This document shows positions 1 through 10,867 of a stretch of DNA of 64,000 nucleotides, piece by piece (within the stretch, counting starts at the first letter, position 1; the number at the start of each line of letters is the position of its first letter). Below the pieces are notes generated by a model. That model was not told the DNA's origin. It worked only from the letters and a program-made list of their open reading frames with translations, and did not search any database. Made by a program: the position numbers and the translations under genes. The stretch comes from Arabidopsis thaliana (Eukaryota > Streptophyta > Magnoliopsida > Brassicales > Brassicaceae): NCBI RefSeq assembly GCF_000001735.4, contig NC_003071.7:7557151-7621150 (forward strand), read 5' to 3'.

Positions 1-255
1 CTTAACAAAAAAAACTGTCGAAATGTCACTATCACAGAATCATGGAAGGCAGTATATACTACCAATATTTACTAGCATCATGCACTTGATGGATAAGCAG
101 CTTCGGTTTCACTTAGTAGATTATTACACAATTATCTGTAGCATTCTTTACAAAGGAAATTGACAGTTGCCATTATTACATCTGCAATTAGAAGTTGTTA
201 TAAAAGCTTAATCCGAAGTTTGAACCCAGCTGACCTAGGTTGAGTTTGTATGTAG
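1..255 (+). other. Intron of AKR2B (partial at window edge)
   Basis: No reading frame here continues the ankyrin protein. The stretch is AT-rich and ends in a normal acceptor (TGTATGTAG) directly before the exon at 256, so I read it as the 3' part of an intron whose donor lies left of the window. Confidence 0.75.
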
Positions 256-593
256 GTGAGATGTGCTCAGGTTCTTCTGGATGCTGGAGCAAATGCAAAT
301 GCGATTGACAAAAACAAGAACACACCATTGCACTATGCTGCTGGTTATGGAAGGAAAGAGTGTGTAAGCCTCCTCCTAGAGAATGGTGCTGCAGTGTAAG
401 TTTGCAACAACAAGAACACAAATTCGATTTCCAAACAACTTAGTAATGGTTATATAAGACTCTTTTAAGTGTCGTTTCATTTTCTGTTTGCAGAACTCAG
501 CAAAACATGGACAATAAAAATCCCATTGATGTGGCCAGGCTAAACAATCAGCTAGATGTGGTGAAACTACTTGAGAAGGACGCTTTCCTCTGA
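256..593 (+). CDS. AKR2B: Ankyrin-repeat protein 2B (AKR2B), last two exons, 5' partial
   Basis: Exons 256-395 and 494-593, joined through a GT-AG intron; stop TGA at 591-593. The reading contains two ankyrin units with the hallmark [10 protein letters not shown] and a C terminus ending in [11 protein letters not shown]. This matches the end of the AKR2 family (AT2G17390 from memory). AKR2 proteins are cytosolic chaperones that bind newly made chloroplast outer-envelope and some peroxisomal membrane proteins; the C-terminal ankyrin repeats are the part that meets the chloroplast surface or ribosome. The N-terminal client-binding part lies outside the window. The paralogue AKR2A is on another chromosome and has a very similar end, so the A/B assignment rests on the downstream gene order. 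Confidence 0.93.
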
Positions 594-1990
594 GCTGCTT
601 TGACTCTTGAAGGATATGTTTCTTCTCTGTCATGTAATAGTGTCACAGAGTCTGATTGCAACCTTGTCTTCTGTGGGGGTTTTCATCATTAAATCTGGAA
701 AAAAAAGATGGAGAAAATGGATGTTTATTATGGTTTTGTAATGAATTATTTTCTTCTTGAATTGGTTTTTTCTTTTGGCTCTTAAAGTCTTTTTTGTCCT
801 TCTTTGTGTGCCACAGGGCTTTAGTGTTGCAATCACAAAGAAAAAACCCTTAAACTGTTATATTCGAGAAGGAATAGACTGTTTAATCAAATCGGTGATA
901 AGATAATTTGGAGATTTTTAACATGCCAACCGTAAATTAGAATGAAGAGTAGAAAGCCCATAGAGGATAACGATACTAATAGATGAGATTTGTACATAAG
1001 TAATGTGCAGAATGGAAGTCGATAGAATGAAATGCAAAAGTGAACTCAAGAACAGCAAAGATGATAAAACTTGGACCTCAAATCATCTTTGGCTCTTTGC
1101 TGTTTCTTTTGTTTTCTCTCTTGAAAGTATTATTGAAAAAACAGTAAAAAAAAACTCAAAATTGAGGTTACTTCAATTTAACAATAGTAAAATCATCAAC
1201 ACAATTTTTTTTTTTAAAGACATCTTAATTTTCTAAAATGGATATACAAAATCATATCTTGCACCTCGGAATTTGGTCCACCTTAGACGTTTTTAGTGGC
1301 AAAAATTCCCGGATTTATGTGGATTCCAATATTAGTCTAGGTTTCGGCATAGAATTCTCCTGGTTAATTAAAAATATGTATACAATGTTATAATTTAATC
1401 AAACCAACAAAATAAAAAGAGTTTGTAAAAATTTCAAAATAGTTCTTTCAAATAAATTCTGAACAGTCTTTTAAATTTATTTTTAGTGTTTAGTGTGTCA
1501 TATGTCATATGTATACAAAAACTTAATTTAAAATTTGTTATTTTGAGTGAGAGTTTTAACTGTAAAACTAAATATACGATTTTACAAAAAGTAATATAAA
1601 TAAATTAAGCATTATTTGGAAAATAATGTAAAGCTGATAATTATATTCCTAATTTTAAATCCATATTGTTTCCTTAAAGAATATTTCAATATAATTGCAA
1701 AAAGAAAAGAAAGGAAATATATCTTCCGACAATATTATCTGATGCGCGTGAAATAGACTATCAGGCCAAGATTAGGTCAAAAAGCCCGTGAGCCCAAAAA
1801 CCTGAGAAAACCCGGTTCAAATTGCAAACCCTCGATTTCATTTCTCCAATTCGATAGACGCTGGGTAAAAAAATTCGGAGGACGACGAAAGAGAAAACGA
1901 GTGTTTCAGTCACTGCCCCACGGAGCTCTCGGAAATTTGTCTTCCCCTTGTCGTCGTCTCCCTATCTACTGCTTCTTCTTCGTTTTCGTC
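594..1990 (+). other. AKR2B 3' UTR, spacer and ARID-gene 5' leader
   Basis: The 3' UTR of AKR2B probably runs to about 850. The rest is AT-rich with no convincing gene. A 77-codon frame at 1003-1236 has no recognisable domain and looks random. From about 1850 the sequence becomes CT-rich and resembles the transcribed leader of the ARID gene. Confidence 0.6.
1791..1796 (-). promoter_or_regulatory. Site II-type element upstream of the ARID gene
   Basis: AGCCCA, read as TGGGCT on the minus strand, lies about 100-200 bases upstream of the likely transcription start. TGGGCY motifs are bound by TCP factors in many plant housekeeping promoters. Assigned from motif and position only. Confidence 0.35.
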
Positions 1991-2002
1991 TTCTTTATCA
2001 AG

Positions 2003-2693
2003 GTGCGCTTTAGCTTCTCAACGCCGTTTGATTTTTAGAATTTCGATTTTTTTTTTTTTTTCTTCTAGTTCTTGAATCAATCCGGAATTTGGCGACTATG
2101 TTGCTTCGTTTGTAAATCGTATTCTCCTGTTTAGAAATCTTCAATTGACTGTGTTATAGGAACAATTTAAATCTCAATTTCAATGTCTCTTTTAGTCACC
2201 TTCGTGTAGTAATTTGCTTTTGAATTACTGTTAATGAATCTCAAAAAATGGATTTTATAATTTGGGAAAAGGGGCTTCTGGGTTTAATTAAAGAACACGA
2301 GATAAGGTCTGGTTTTTTCTTTTCATTTCTTTGTGTGTGTTTTTGGTTTCTTTGATTTTCTTCTGGGTTATGGTCCGTTTGAGTCTGGTGATAGTTAGTT
2401 GGCAACCAATTTTTATTGATCTATTACAATCGAGAACACAAAACTAAACCCTAAGAAAGAAGTACATAAAGTTGTTGAAAAGATCTCGTTAACTCTCCCA
2501 AAGTCCTAGGGCTTTCACACAACCAGTGATTAAATAACCTTTGAGCTGTTCTCCTTCCCACACTTTATATGTGTGTTTGTGGTTTGTCTAATTTGTGAGG
2601 AGCTTCTATGAAACCTCTGGTTATTTTAATTGTTTTCTGCAATTCCTGATTGATATGTTTATATATATTTCTTGTATTTGTGAATTTGTGTAG
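2003..2693 (+). other. 5'-UTR intron of the ARID gene
   Basis: A donor (AAG|GTGCGC) at 2003 and an acceptor (TGTGTAG) at 2691-2693 bracket a T-rich stretch with no coding frame, immediately before the exon that holds the start codon. Long leader introns are common in constitutively expressed Arabidopsis genes. The 5' exon border is inferred. Confidence 0.6.
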
Positions 2694-2718
2694 GAATGCT
2701 GTTTAATTGGAATCAACA

Positions 2719-5700
2719 ATGGAGAATTTGACGGAAATAGAATCAACGATGGAGAGTTTAACGGAAATGGAGAGTGAGAGAGTTGAACAGGGTACCGATA
2801 AGGAAATTGGAAGTGGAGAGAAAAGGCAGGATGATGTAAAGGAAACGGAGAATGAGAATTCTGGAGAGAGAGTAGGAGAGGAAGCTCCTGTCAGGGAACA
2901 TGAAGATTCTCCATGTCTCATTGTTATTGAAGAAGGTACTTCCCTAGCTTCCCTTGAGGAGGTGACCAATGCTGATGATCTGCCGAAGATTGATGATGAG
3001 AAGAATTCCCAATTTGAAACAAGCCCGCATCCAAGTCCTTCTCCTTCAGTAGCTTTAGACACTGAAGAAGGGTTAATCAACCCTACTGCAGAAGACACTG
3101 TAGAAGAGAACATAGTGTCTAGCGAAGTAAGTTCGGATATCTTGAAAGATGACGGAGATGCCGTCGAGGTTGACAGAGATACTGCAGAAGTCCAGGAAGA
3201 AACGGCCAACATACCTGAATCCAAACTCTCGGAGGACACAGGATCACCTCATCATCATGCTGATATTCTGATGGTGCAGGAAAAAGCTGCAGAAGAACAT
3301 GACATGATAGCCTCTGGAGACCATGAAGAATTTCCAGTCAATCCTGATAACAAACACTCTGAAGAAAATCAGTCACCACATCATCATGCTAATAATGTGA
3401 TGGAGCAGGACCAAGCTGCAGAAGAACGTGAGATCATATCCCCAGGAGAACATAAGGAAATTCCAGCCAATCCTGATACTAAAGTTGTTGAGGAGAACAA
3501 TGACAGGATAGATGAGGGTGAGGCTAACAATTTGAATTTGGCTGGCGATGGAAGTGGAGCAGTCGATCATGATTACTTGACCAAAACGGAGCTGGACAAA
3601 GTGCTAGAGGTGCCTGGTTCTGAGACCATATCAAAACTGGAGGATAGGCCATCTGAGCATCTCTCAGAAACCTCAATGAACGTGGAAAAAGAACTAGAAA
3701 TGCCTGCCGTTGAAATTTTGCCAGACAATGACAAAAACTCTGATGTGTTGGCAGTTGGAGTTTCTGGAGACAGTGACAATGTGGTATCTGTCTTGCCCGC
3801 TTCCCAAACTTCCTCTGATCGTGATGAAGGAATGATTACAGTTGATGCTGAACCTACGGAAGACATGAAACTTGATGTTCCAGATTCTAAATTGGTTACT
3901 GATACTACTGTTGACTCTACTAATAACAAGGATGCCCATGTTGAGGCTAATACTGAAAGGCAAGATAATTCTAGTGCACTTGTGCTAAATGATGCAAATA
4001 ATGAAAGTGCACCAGTGAAACGTGTACCTGGTCCTTATGTTGCATCTTCCAATATAAAGTCTGAAGCGCGGGGTAGTGGAGATTTGAACAATGGAGTACA
4101 TAAAATAGTTCGGACCCCACCTGTCTTTGATGGGACCATGCGCGCAAAGCGCTCTTTCCTCTTGGATGATGCGTCTGATGGTAATGAATCTGGAACGGAA
4201 GAGGATCAATCTGCTTTTATGAAAGAATTGGATAGTTTTTTTAGAGAGCGAAACATGGATTTCAAACCTCCAAAATTTTACGGGGAGGGACTGAACTGCC
4301 TCAAGTAAGCTTGATACCCATCATTATTTGGTCACTTTACTGTGTTACATTTTAAAATTTTCAGCAGGAGCTGATATCTAATCAATTTCTTTGGCACAAG
4401 GTTGTGGAGAGCTGTAACTAGATTGGGCGGATATGACAAGGTACGGGTCACTGTGAATACGCCTGTTGAATGTCACAGCATCTTTTTTGACAAGCAAATG
4501 TGACTTCGGCTTTTCATCTTTTGTTCCATCCTGGCTTACTTGCATGCGTACTGTTGTTCATGATCTAGCAGTGGTGCTTTTGGTGATTTTCTATGATTAT
4601 TATATGCTTTTTATACTGGATAGGTTACTGGAAGCAAATTATGGCGGCAAGTGGGAGAGTCTTTCAGGCCCCCAAAGTAAGAAGAATGCTTTTCTTATTA
4701 GTGGTTTGTCTTAGAAATTTTGGGAAATCATGTGGATATTTTTAAGAATTACCCTCTAATTGGTCAATTGTTTGTTCAGGACATGTACAACAGTATCATG
4801 GACTTTCCGAGGTTTCTACGAAAAGGTGAGACTATATTCACCACCTTTTCCTCTCTCTGCTTTTGGTTCGTCTATGTGACTTTTGTATACACTGGCATGG
4901 GACTGGGACTCTATGTATCAACCCTTCTGAGAAATAATTGAAATGATTGAACAGTGAACAACTGTGAATCATCTTGAGATATGTTTTCCTTAAGATACAG
5001 TAACATCTTGTAACATTATAGTTTCTTCATTTTTCAGGCTCTTCTTGAATATGAGCGGCATAAAGTTAGTGAAGGTGAACTTCAGATACCCCTTCCGTTG
5101 GAACTAGAACCGATGAATATTGATAATCAGGTAAAATTGAGAAAACCATATCATGTGTCTGTAGTTTTTGTTTGATCTTCTTCTTCTGATTAATGTCAGT
5201 GTTTTAACTTAACCCACTGCCTTGTTTCTACACTAGGCGTCTGGATCAGGGAGAGCAAGGAGAGATGCAGCATCACGTGCTATGCAAGGTTGGCATTCAC
5301 AGCGTCTTAATGGTAACGGTGAAGTTAGTGACCCTGCAATCAAGGTCCGGTAGAATCTTTTTATATGTTTCATTTTACATTCACACTAGATCTCTCGTTT
5401 TTTTTTTGTCAAACATTTAATCTATATCTCATAGTCTGAACGAACATACTGTTTTGTAATTAATAGGATAAGAACTTAGTTCTTCATCAAAAGCGCGAAA
5501 AACAGATTGGAACCACCCCTGGTATGAGTTCTGTTTGATGAAGAAGTGTTGTTCTCATTTTTATTTTGAAACTTTGACATGGGTTATCACTTACATCTCA
5601 CAATGTCATCAGGTTTGCTCAAACGTAAGAGGGCTGCTGAACATGGTGCAAAAAATGCCATCCATGTATCTAAATCTATGTACGATTTTTGGCTTTGTGG

Positions 5701-6324
5701 TCTGGTTTTCAATGCGTGATAATTCACATTTGAATTCTGATTCCAGTTGTTGTTTTTCCTAGGTTGGATGTGACTGTTGTTGATGTTGGACCACCAGCTG
5801 ACTGGGTGAAGATTAACGTACAGAGAACGGTAAAATCAATTGCCACTTTCTTAAAAACCTGAGCAATCACTTTCTGGTTTTACATATATTAATAAACTCT
5901 TCCACTATCTGCAGCAAGATTGCTTTGAGGTGTATGCATTAGTCCCAGGATTAGTCCGTGAAGAGGTAAGCTCTCAAATCTCGTTGTGTTTACATATGGA
6001 TCCTAAGATTGAGTTTAGCACTCAGTTTTTGTCTTGGCAACAATAATACAGGTCCGAGTCCAATCAGATCCGGCTGGGCGGTTAGTAATAAGTGGCGAAC
6101 CCGAGAACCCTATGAATCCTTGGGGAGCTACTCCTTTCAAAAAGGTAAATGCTGGTTACATGATTTTTCAGCTTACACGTAGAATGTTGAATGACATTTT
6201 CAAACCTCCATTGAAACTGCAGGTGGTAAGTTTACCAACGAGAATCGATCCGCATCACACATCGGCTGTGGTAACCCTAAACGGGCAGTTATTTGTTCGT
6301 GTGCCTCTGGAGCAATTGGAGTAG
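2719..6324 (+). CDS. ARID2: ARID/BRIGHT domain protein with C-terminal HSP20-like domain (ARID2, PEAT complex type)
   Basis: Twelve coding exons: 2719-4304, 4401-4440, 4624-4676, 4780-4825, 5038-5130, 5237-5344, 5467-5521, 5613-5679, 5763-5829, 5915-5965, 6052-6144, 6223-6324. Joined they give 786 residues with no break. The start is the ATG at 2719; an in-frame TTG at 2707 is not a plausible plant start. Residues 1-490 are acidic, low-complexity and rich in Glu, Asp and Ser. The ARID DNA-binding domain covers about 497-595 (LWRAVTRLGGYDKV, then TVSWTFRGFYEK). A basic linker follows, then an alpha-crystallin/HSP20-like domain at about 670-786. This fits AT2G17410. I recall ARID2-4 as subunits of the PEAT chromatin complex, which acts in heterochromatin silencing and histone acetylation; that role is family knowledge, not visible here. 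Confidence 0.93.
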
Positions 6325-7191
6325 AAACATTTACAGTTTAACAAAGCCTTTGAAGATCTGAAAGAGAGAAGATTGTTAGAAGTAGTTGTTGAGAGTATTT
6401 TGTTTGTATATTATGAGAGATTAAGCACAACATGAGAAGAGCCTTTAGGAATCCTTAATTAGGCCATCTAGTTTTTATTGTCTCTCCTCTCTTTGATTAG
6501 ATTCTTCTTCTAAGTGTCATCACTATTGATTTGTTGTAGCACCAAACTTCTTTAAACCTTTCTATTAAGAACACACAAATCTACAACCTTTTTATTTTTT
6601 TTAATTGTTTATGTGATTTGTTTTCTGTGGCAGTGAATTTTTTATATTATCAACTTATCATGTTAGCTCAAGATTGCATCTCAATTTGTACTTATCTTAG
6701 TGGTAATTAGAAAAAAAAACAAAATTAGGCTACAATAGTTTTGTTTGTTTGTTTGTTTAGGTGTTAGGGATAGGGTTTATTTTTTCCGAAGTTTATTAGT
6801 GTTTACTATTTAGAGTTTAATGTTTCCAAAATTTTATGGTTTAATTTATACTCTCAGATTAGGTTAAACATTTTTATTTTTAAAAATCTATAATATTTTT
6901 CTAATTTTACTTTAAATTGTAGACTAAATAATTGATTCAGCCTTATATTATATCTTAAACTTTGCAAGAATCACTTTGGCTTGTAATGAAATGAAATCCA
7001 CTGTTTTCATATTCAAAGTGATTCTAGTCTTGTATTAACTATTAAATATTCCAATCTTTAACAACAAAGAAAACTATAATATTCAAAGCCATGTATATAA
7101 TAATGGACATGGTCCAATAATTTGGCAATTTAAAAAAATATTAAAGAGAAAAGTAGATTCAAATAAAGTGGTCTATATTTCAAATTGCAAA
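6325..7191 (+). other. Spacer between the ARID gene and NTRA
   Basis: Holds the 3' UTR of the ARID gene (to about 6480) and the promoter and leader of NTRA. A short run of GTTT units lies at about 6741-6760. The remainder is AT-rich and I see no gene or recognisable element in it. Confidence 0.5.
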
Positions 7192-9069
7192 ATGTGTTGG
7201 ATCTCAATGAGCCAGTCAAGATTCATTATAAAGTCTTTATTTAGCACAGCAGGAGGTTTCTTACTTGGATCTGCTCTCTCAAATCCGCCGTCTCTAGCCA
7301 CCGCGTTTTCTTCTTCTTCCTCGTCCTCCTCCGCCGCCGCCGCCGTCGACATGGAAACTCACAAAACCAAGGTTTGCATCGTCGGAAGTGGACCAGCAGC
7401 ACACACGGCGGCGATCTATGCATCGAGAGCGGAGCTTAAGCCTCTTCTCTTCGAAGGATGGATGGCTAACGACATCGCTCCCGGCGGTCAATTAACTACA
7501 ACAACCGACGTCGAAAACTTCCCTGGGTTCCCTGAAGGTATTCTCGGTATTGATATCGTTGAGAAATTCAGAAAACAATCGGAGAGATTTGGAACTACGA
7601 TCTTCACGGAAACTGTTAACAAAGTTGATTTCTCATCGAAACCGTTTAAGCTATTCACTGATTCGAGAACTGTTCTCGCTGATTCTGTAATCATTTCTAC
7701 TGGAGCTGTTGCTAAACGTCTTAGCTTCACTGGATCTGGTGAAGGTAATGGTGGTTTTTGGAATCGTGGTATCTCCGCTTGTGCTGTTTGCGACGGAGCT
7801 GCTCCGATTTTTAGGAATAAGCCTCTTGTGGTTATTGGTGGTGGTGATTCAGCTATGGAGGAAGCGAATTTTCTGACTAAGTATGGATCTAAGGTTTATA
7901 TTATTCATAGGAGGGATACGTTTAGGGCGTCTAAGATTATGCAGCAGAGAGCTTTGTCTAACCCTAAGATTGAAGTGATTTGGAACTCTGCCGTGGTTGA
8001 GGCGTATGGTGATGAAAATGGACGTGTTCTTGGAGGATTGAAGGTGAAGAATGTTGTTACTGGGGATGTTTCAGATCTGAAGGTGTCTGGATTGTTCTTT
8101 GCTATTGGTCATGAGCCAGCTACGAAGTTTTTGGATGGGCAGCTTGAGCTTGATGAAGATGGTTATGTTGTGACCAAGCCAGGTACTACTAAGACGAGCG
8201 TGGTTGGTGTATTTGCTGCTGGAGATGTTCAAGACAAGAAGTATAGACAGGCCATCACTGCTGCAGGAACTGGTTTGTACTCTAACTTGTATTTTTTACA
8301 TTTCTGCACAACGAGTTAGCTCTTTGAAATCATGATTGGAATCTATCATGAGTATCTAAGGGTGCTTGTTGACTGATAGTATTATGTTTTAAGGAGTTGT
8401 TAGGTATATCGTTAAGTGAACAATTGTTTGTCTTTTTAGGATAATTGTTGATTGATCTGTTCAAAAAGAGGCGGGTTATCGAAAGTTGGTAGCTTTTTAT
8501 GACGAGACCCTTTCATGTTATCAAAGTGGCTGGCTTTTGTATATCATTTGATTCATTTTACAAAAGTATATGAGGCATGCTTTTGGTTGGATATGTGTTT
8601 GCTGTATGTGTTGTGCCTTCGTTTGAGGTTAAAGGCTATCTACGTTCTCATTCGCATACTCTTTATAAGACTAGTAGTGGTCATTACCATTTTACCAAGT
8701 ACGTGTCTTGATAGCCTGCAAGGGAAATTGAACTGTTTCAAGTGTCTCGTTATAAGATCTGTAATCTAAATGTTCTCTTGCTACGATGAAAAAGCCTGAC
8801 ATATTTAGCTATTTAGCTATTTACACTTGCATCGTGTGTGTGTGTGTTCGTTGAACTCTGCTGATAACTAACGCTGAAATCAGATTGTTCTCGCCACTCT
8901 AAAGTGATTTCATGTTTACTTCAAATGTTTCTCATCTGTTTTTTTGGTTTCATGAATCAAAAGTTCAACTTTCATAAACAACTTTATGGATGGTGCAGGG
9001 TGCATGGCGGCATTGGATGCAGAGCATTACTTACAAGAGATTGGATCTCAGGAGGGTAAGAGTGATTGA
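7192..9069 (+). CDS. NTRA: NADPH-dependent thioredoxin reductase A (cytosol/mitochondrion)
   Basis: Exons 7192-8272 and 8999-9069; 383 residues. The enzyme passes electrons from NADPH through FAD to thioredoxin h/o. Visible features: FAD-binding [17 protein letters not shown] from residue 61, redox-active CAVC at about 197-200, NADP-binding [13 protein letters not shown], and a C-terminal FAD motif [17 protein letters not shown]. It is the short low-molecular-weight type. Residues 1-53 form a presequence rich in Ser, Ala and Phe, suited to mitochondrial import. An internal Met at 54 (METHKTK) starts the conserved core and would give a cytosolic form; Met 6 is a further candidate. A 726-bp intron separates the last 23 codons. 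Matches AT2G17420. Its sister NTRB is on chromosome 4; gene order supports NTRA. Confidence 0.96.
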
Positions 9070-9403
9070 AGAAGCTGTAGGAGAAGGATCCATGATAAAA
9101 TCACTCTCTCTCCACCTTATTTGCTTTGCCATTTTTATAACCAATAAAGGATCAGATTGATCTCATACAGACAAATCTGAATAGAATTTTGTTATTTGCA
9201 TTTGTTTGCAGTTGGATTTTGTGCCAAGTTGTAAACTCTTTAGTTGTCACAGCTTCCACCAAATTCATCTTTTAAGATTTGTTCCTCAGGTGAGAGGACT
9301 TTTTCATACTTTAATTCTCTTTTTATTTGATTATGTAATCACAATTAAAAGTGGCATATATGGATTGGAGTTTCTAGAGCTCAAGAAATATACGAAACAC
9401 TAG
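9070..9403 (+). other. NTRA 3' UTR and flank
   Basis: Likely 3' UTR with an AATAAA-like signal near 9142 (CCAATAAAGG). A 65-codon frame at 9206-9403 has no domain and is not reported as a gene. Confidence 0.5.
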
Positions 9404-9477
9404 ATTTTAACCCGCGGTACACCGCGGAACTATTTATTTTATTAAAAGTAACTAAAAATATATTATTTTATAAATTA

Positions 9478-10185
9478 TCTATATGTAACATATTGTTTTG
9501 TATTTTATAAATATATAATCCTAATTTCTATATATTGTACAATCCCTTGATTTTATCATGGAATACACCGTAAGTCGATTTTTAAAATTTAAAATTTAAA
9601 ATTATATATGATTTTTGTTAAGATTGTTTCTTTTGTCATATATTTTAAATTATATCATTGTATTTTAATTGTTAGTTATACGATTTCACCCGTTGTATAA
9701 CGTGTCGTATTACTATAAACTCAAACCCGTCTGACCATCTTATTCCGTTCAATGAAATTAAACATATTTAATGGATTTCATCCTAGGTATACTGTCTCAT
9801 ATTACTATCAACTCAAACCCGTCCTACCATCTAACCCCGTTCAATAAAATTAAATATTATTTTATTATTTTTGTTTTAATAATACTTTAATTTTAAATAT
9901 ATATAATTCAAATCAATTTCAAACTTTTTATTTTAAATGGTTATTTAATTGTTATAATTTATAAAGTTCATATATTTTAATATTTTAAACCTGTCATACC
10001 ATCTAATCCTGTTCGGTGAAATTAAACATTATTTTTTAATTTTTTGTTTAAATAATATTTTTATTAAAAGATTTATAATTCAAATAAATTTAAAATGTGT
10101 CTTTCAAATAGTTATTTGATTTTTATAGATTTCACATTTAAAATATTTCTCTATATGTAACATATAGTTTTGTATTTTATAAATA
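9478..10185 (+). repeat. Direct repeat pair, ~37 bp, 670 bp apart
   Basis: TCTATATGTAACATATTGTT and its 17-base continuation at 9478-9514 recur with one or two changes at 10149-10185. The pair brackets the three-copy unit and may mark an internal duplication or the ends of a smaller element. Confidence 0.6.
9701..10029 (+). repeat. Three dispersed copies of a ~50-65-bp unit
   Basis: Copies at 9701-9765, 9791-9857 and 9982-10029. Shared core: CTCAAACCCGTC or variant, then ACCATCTAAYCCYGTTC, then AATAAAATTAAAYAT. The unit stands out from the surrounding AT-rich DNA by its conserved C-rich core. Confidence 0.75.
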
Positions 10186-10420
10186 TTATAAACGTTTTAT
10201 AAACTTTAAATAATTACAATATTTACCTTTTAATAAAGTATAATATTAATAATCATTTAAATAATCATGTGTAGCTAATTTTAAGGGATTTGATTTAAAG
10301 TTTGTTGTTTGGATTAAATTTGAATGAATAATGTGATTGATATATTAAATCAAGAATTAAAAATTAAATCAAATAATTAAGGGAAAAAAAAATAATGCCA
10401 ATGGCATGCCATTATAAATA

Positions 10421-10867
10421 AGTGTCAAGTAGAAAATTTATTTGCTAAAATGGTTGCAAAAATATATATGTAGATTGGTTACTTCTTCACCACTATCAAT
10501 ATTTCAACAATGTCCAAATAATCAAAAACATGAACGATTAGCAGTTTCACTAGTTTGTGTTTTTGCAAATATGTACAAGTCAAATGTTCTTAATATGTGT
10601 AATTAGGTTTTGCTAATGTAACTTTCATTGATTAAATGAGATGAGTTACAAAACTAAACTACACTGTTCTTTTCATTTTGTCAACACTCAAAGTACTACA
10701 CCAGTGGTTTTAAATGATACTTTTAATCTCATAAGTCAAACGAAAACCAATTCTTTATCTAATACTATAACTTATGTTATACACGTAGTAATTAAAGAAG
10801 CACTAACATAAGTTTGATTCTCTACGTTAGTATCTTCTATGTTTCTCACCTCTCATTTCCTTCACTC
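10421..10867 (+). other. MLO7 promoter region
   Basis: AT-rich upstream DNA with no gene. A perfect 14-bp palindrome, AATGGCATGCCATT, lies at 10400-10413 just left of this stretch. No clear TATA box can be chosen with confidence. Confidence 0.4.

Larger units (their letters stand above)
9404..10420 (+). mobile_element. Probable degraded helitron-like or other nonautonomous DNA element
   Basis: Very AT-rich. Begins with an abrupt GC block (ACCCGCGGTACACCGCGG at 9411-9428), a type of start I associate with ATREP helitrons in Arabidopsis. Inside it lie three copies of a 50-65-bp unit and two copies of a 37-bp unit. No helicase or Rep frame is present and I could not define a 3' hairpin plus CTRR end, so borders and class are uncertain. 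Confidence 0.4.

Noticed and set aside
1003..1236. 77-codon frame between AKR2B and the ARID gene
   Set aside because: Lys/Phe-rich end follows from A and T runs; no promoter or domain evidence.
2703..3239. 178-codon antisense frame, Ser-rich
   Set aside because: Mirror of the acidic N-terminal exon of the ARID gene; Ser codons are the complement of its Glu/Gly-rich codons.
8515..8769. 84-codon frame
   Set aside because: Lies wholly in the NTRA intron, with no domain and no splice logic for a nested gene.
10814..10867. Upstream extension of MLO7
   Set aside because: Starts at TTG; the ATG at 10868 gives the family-length protein.
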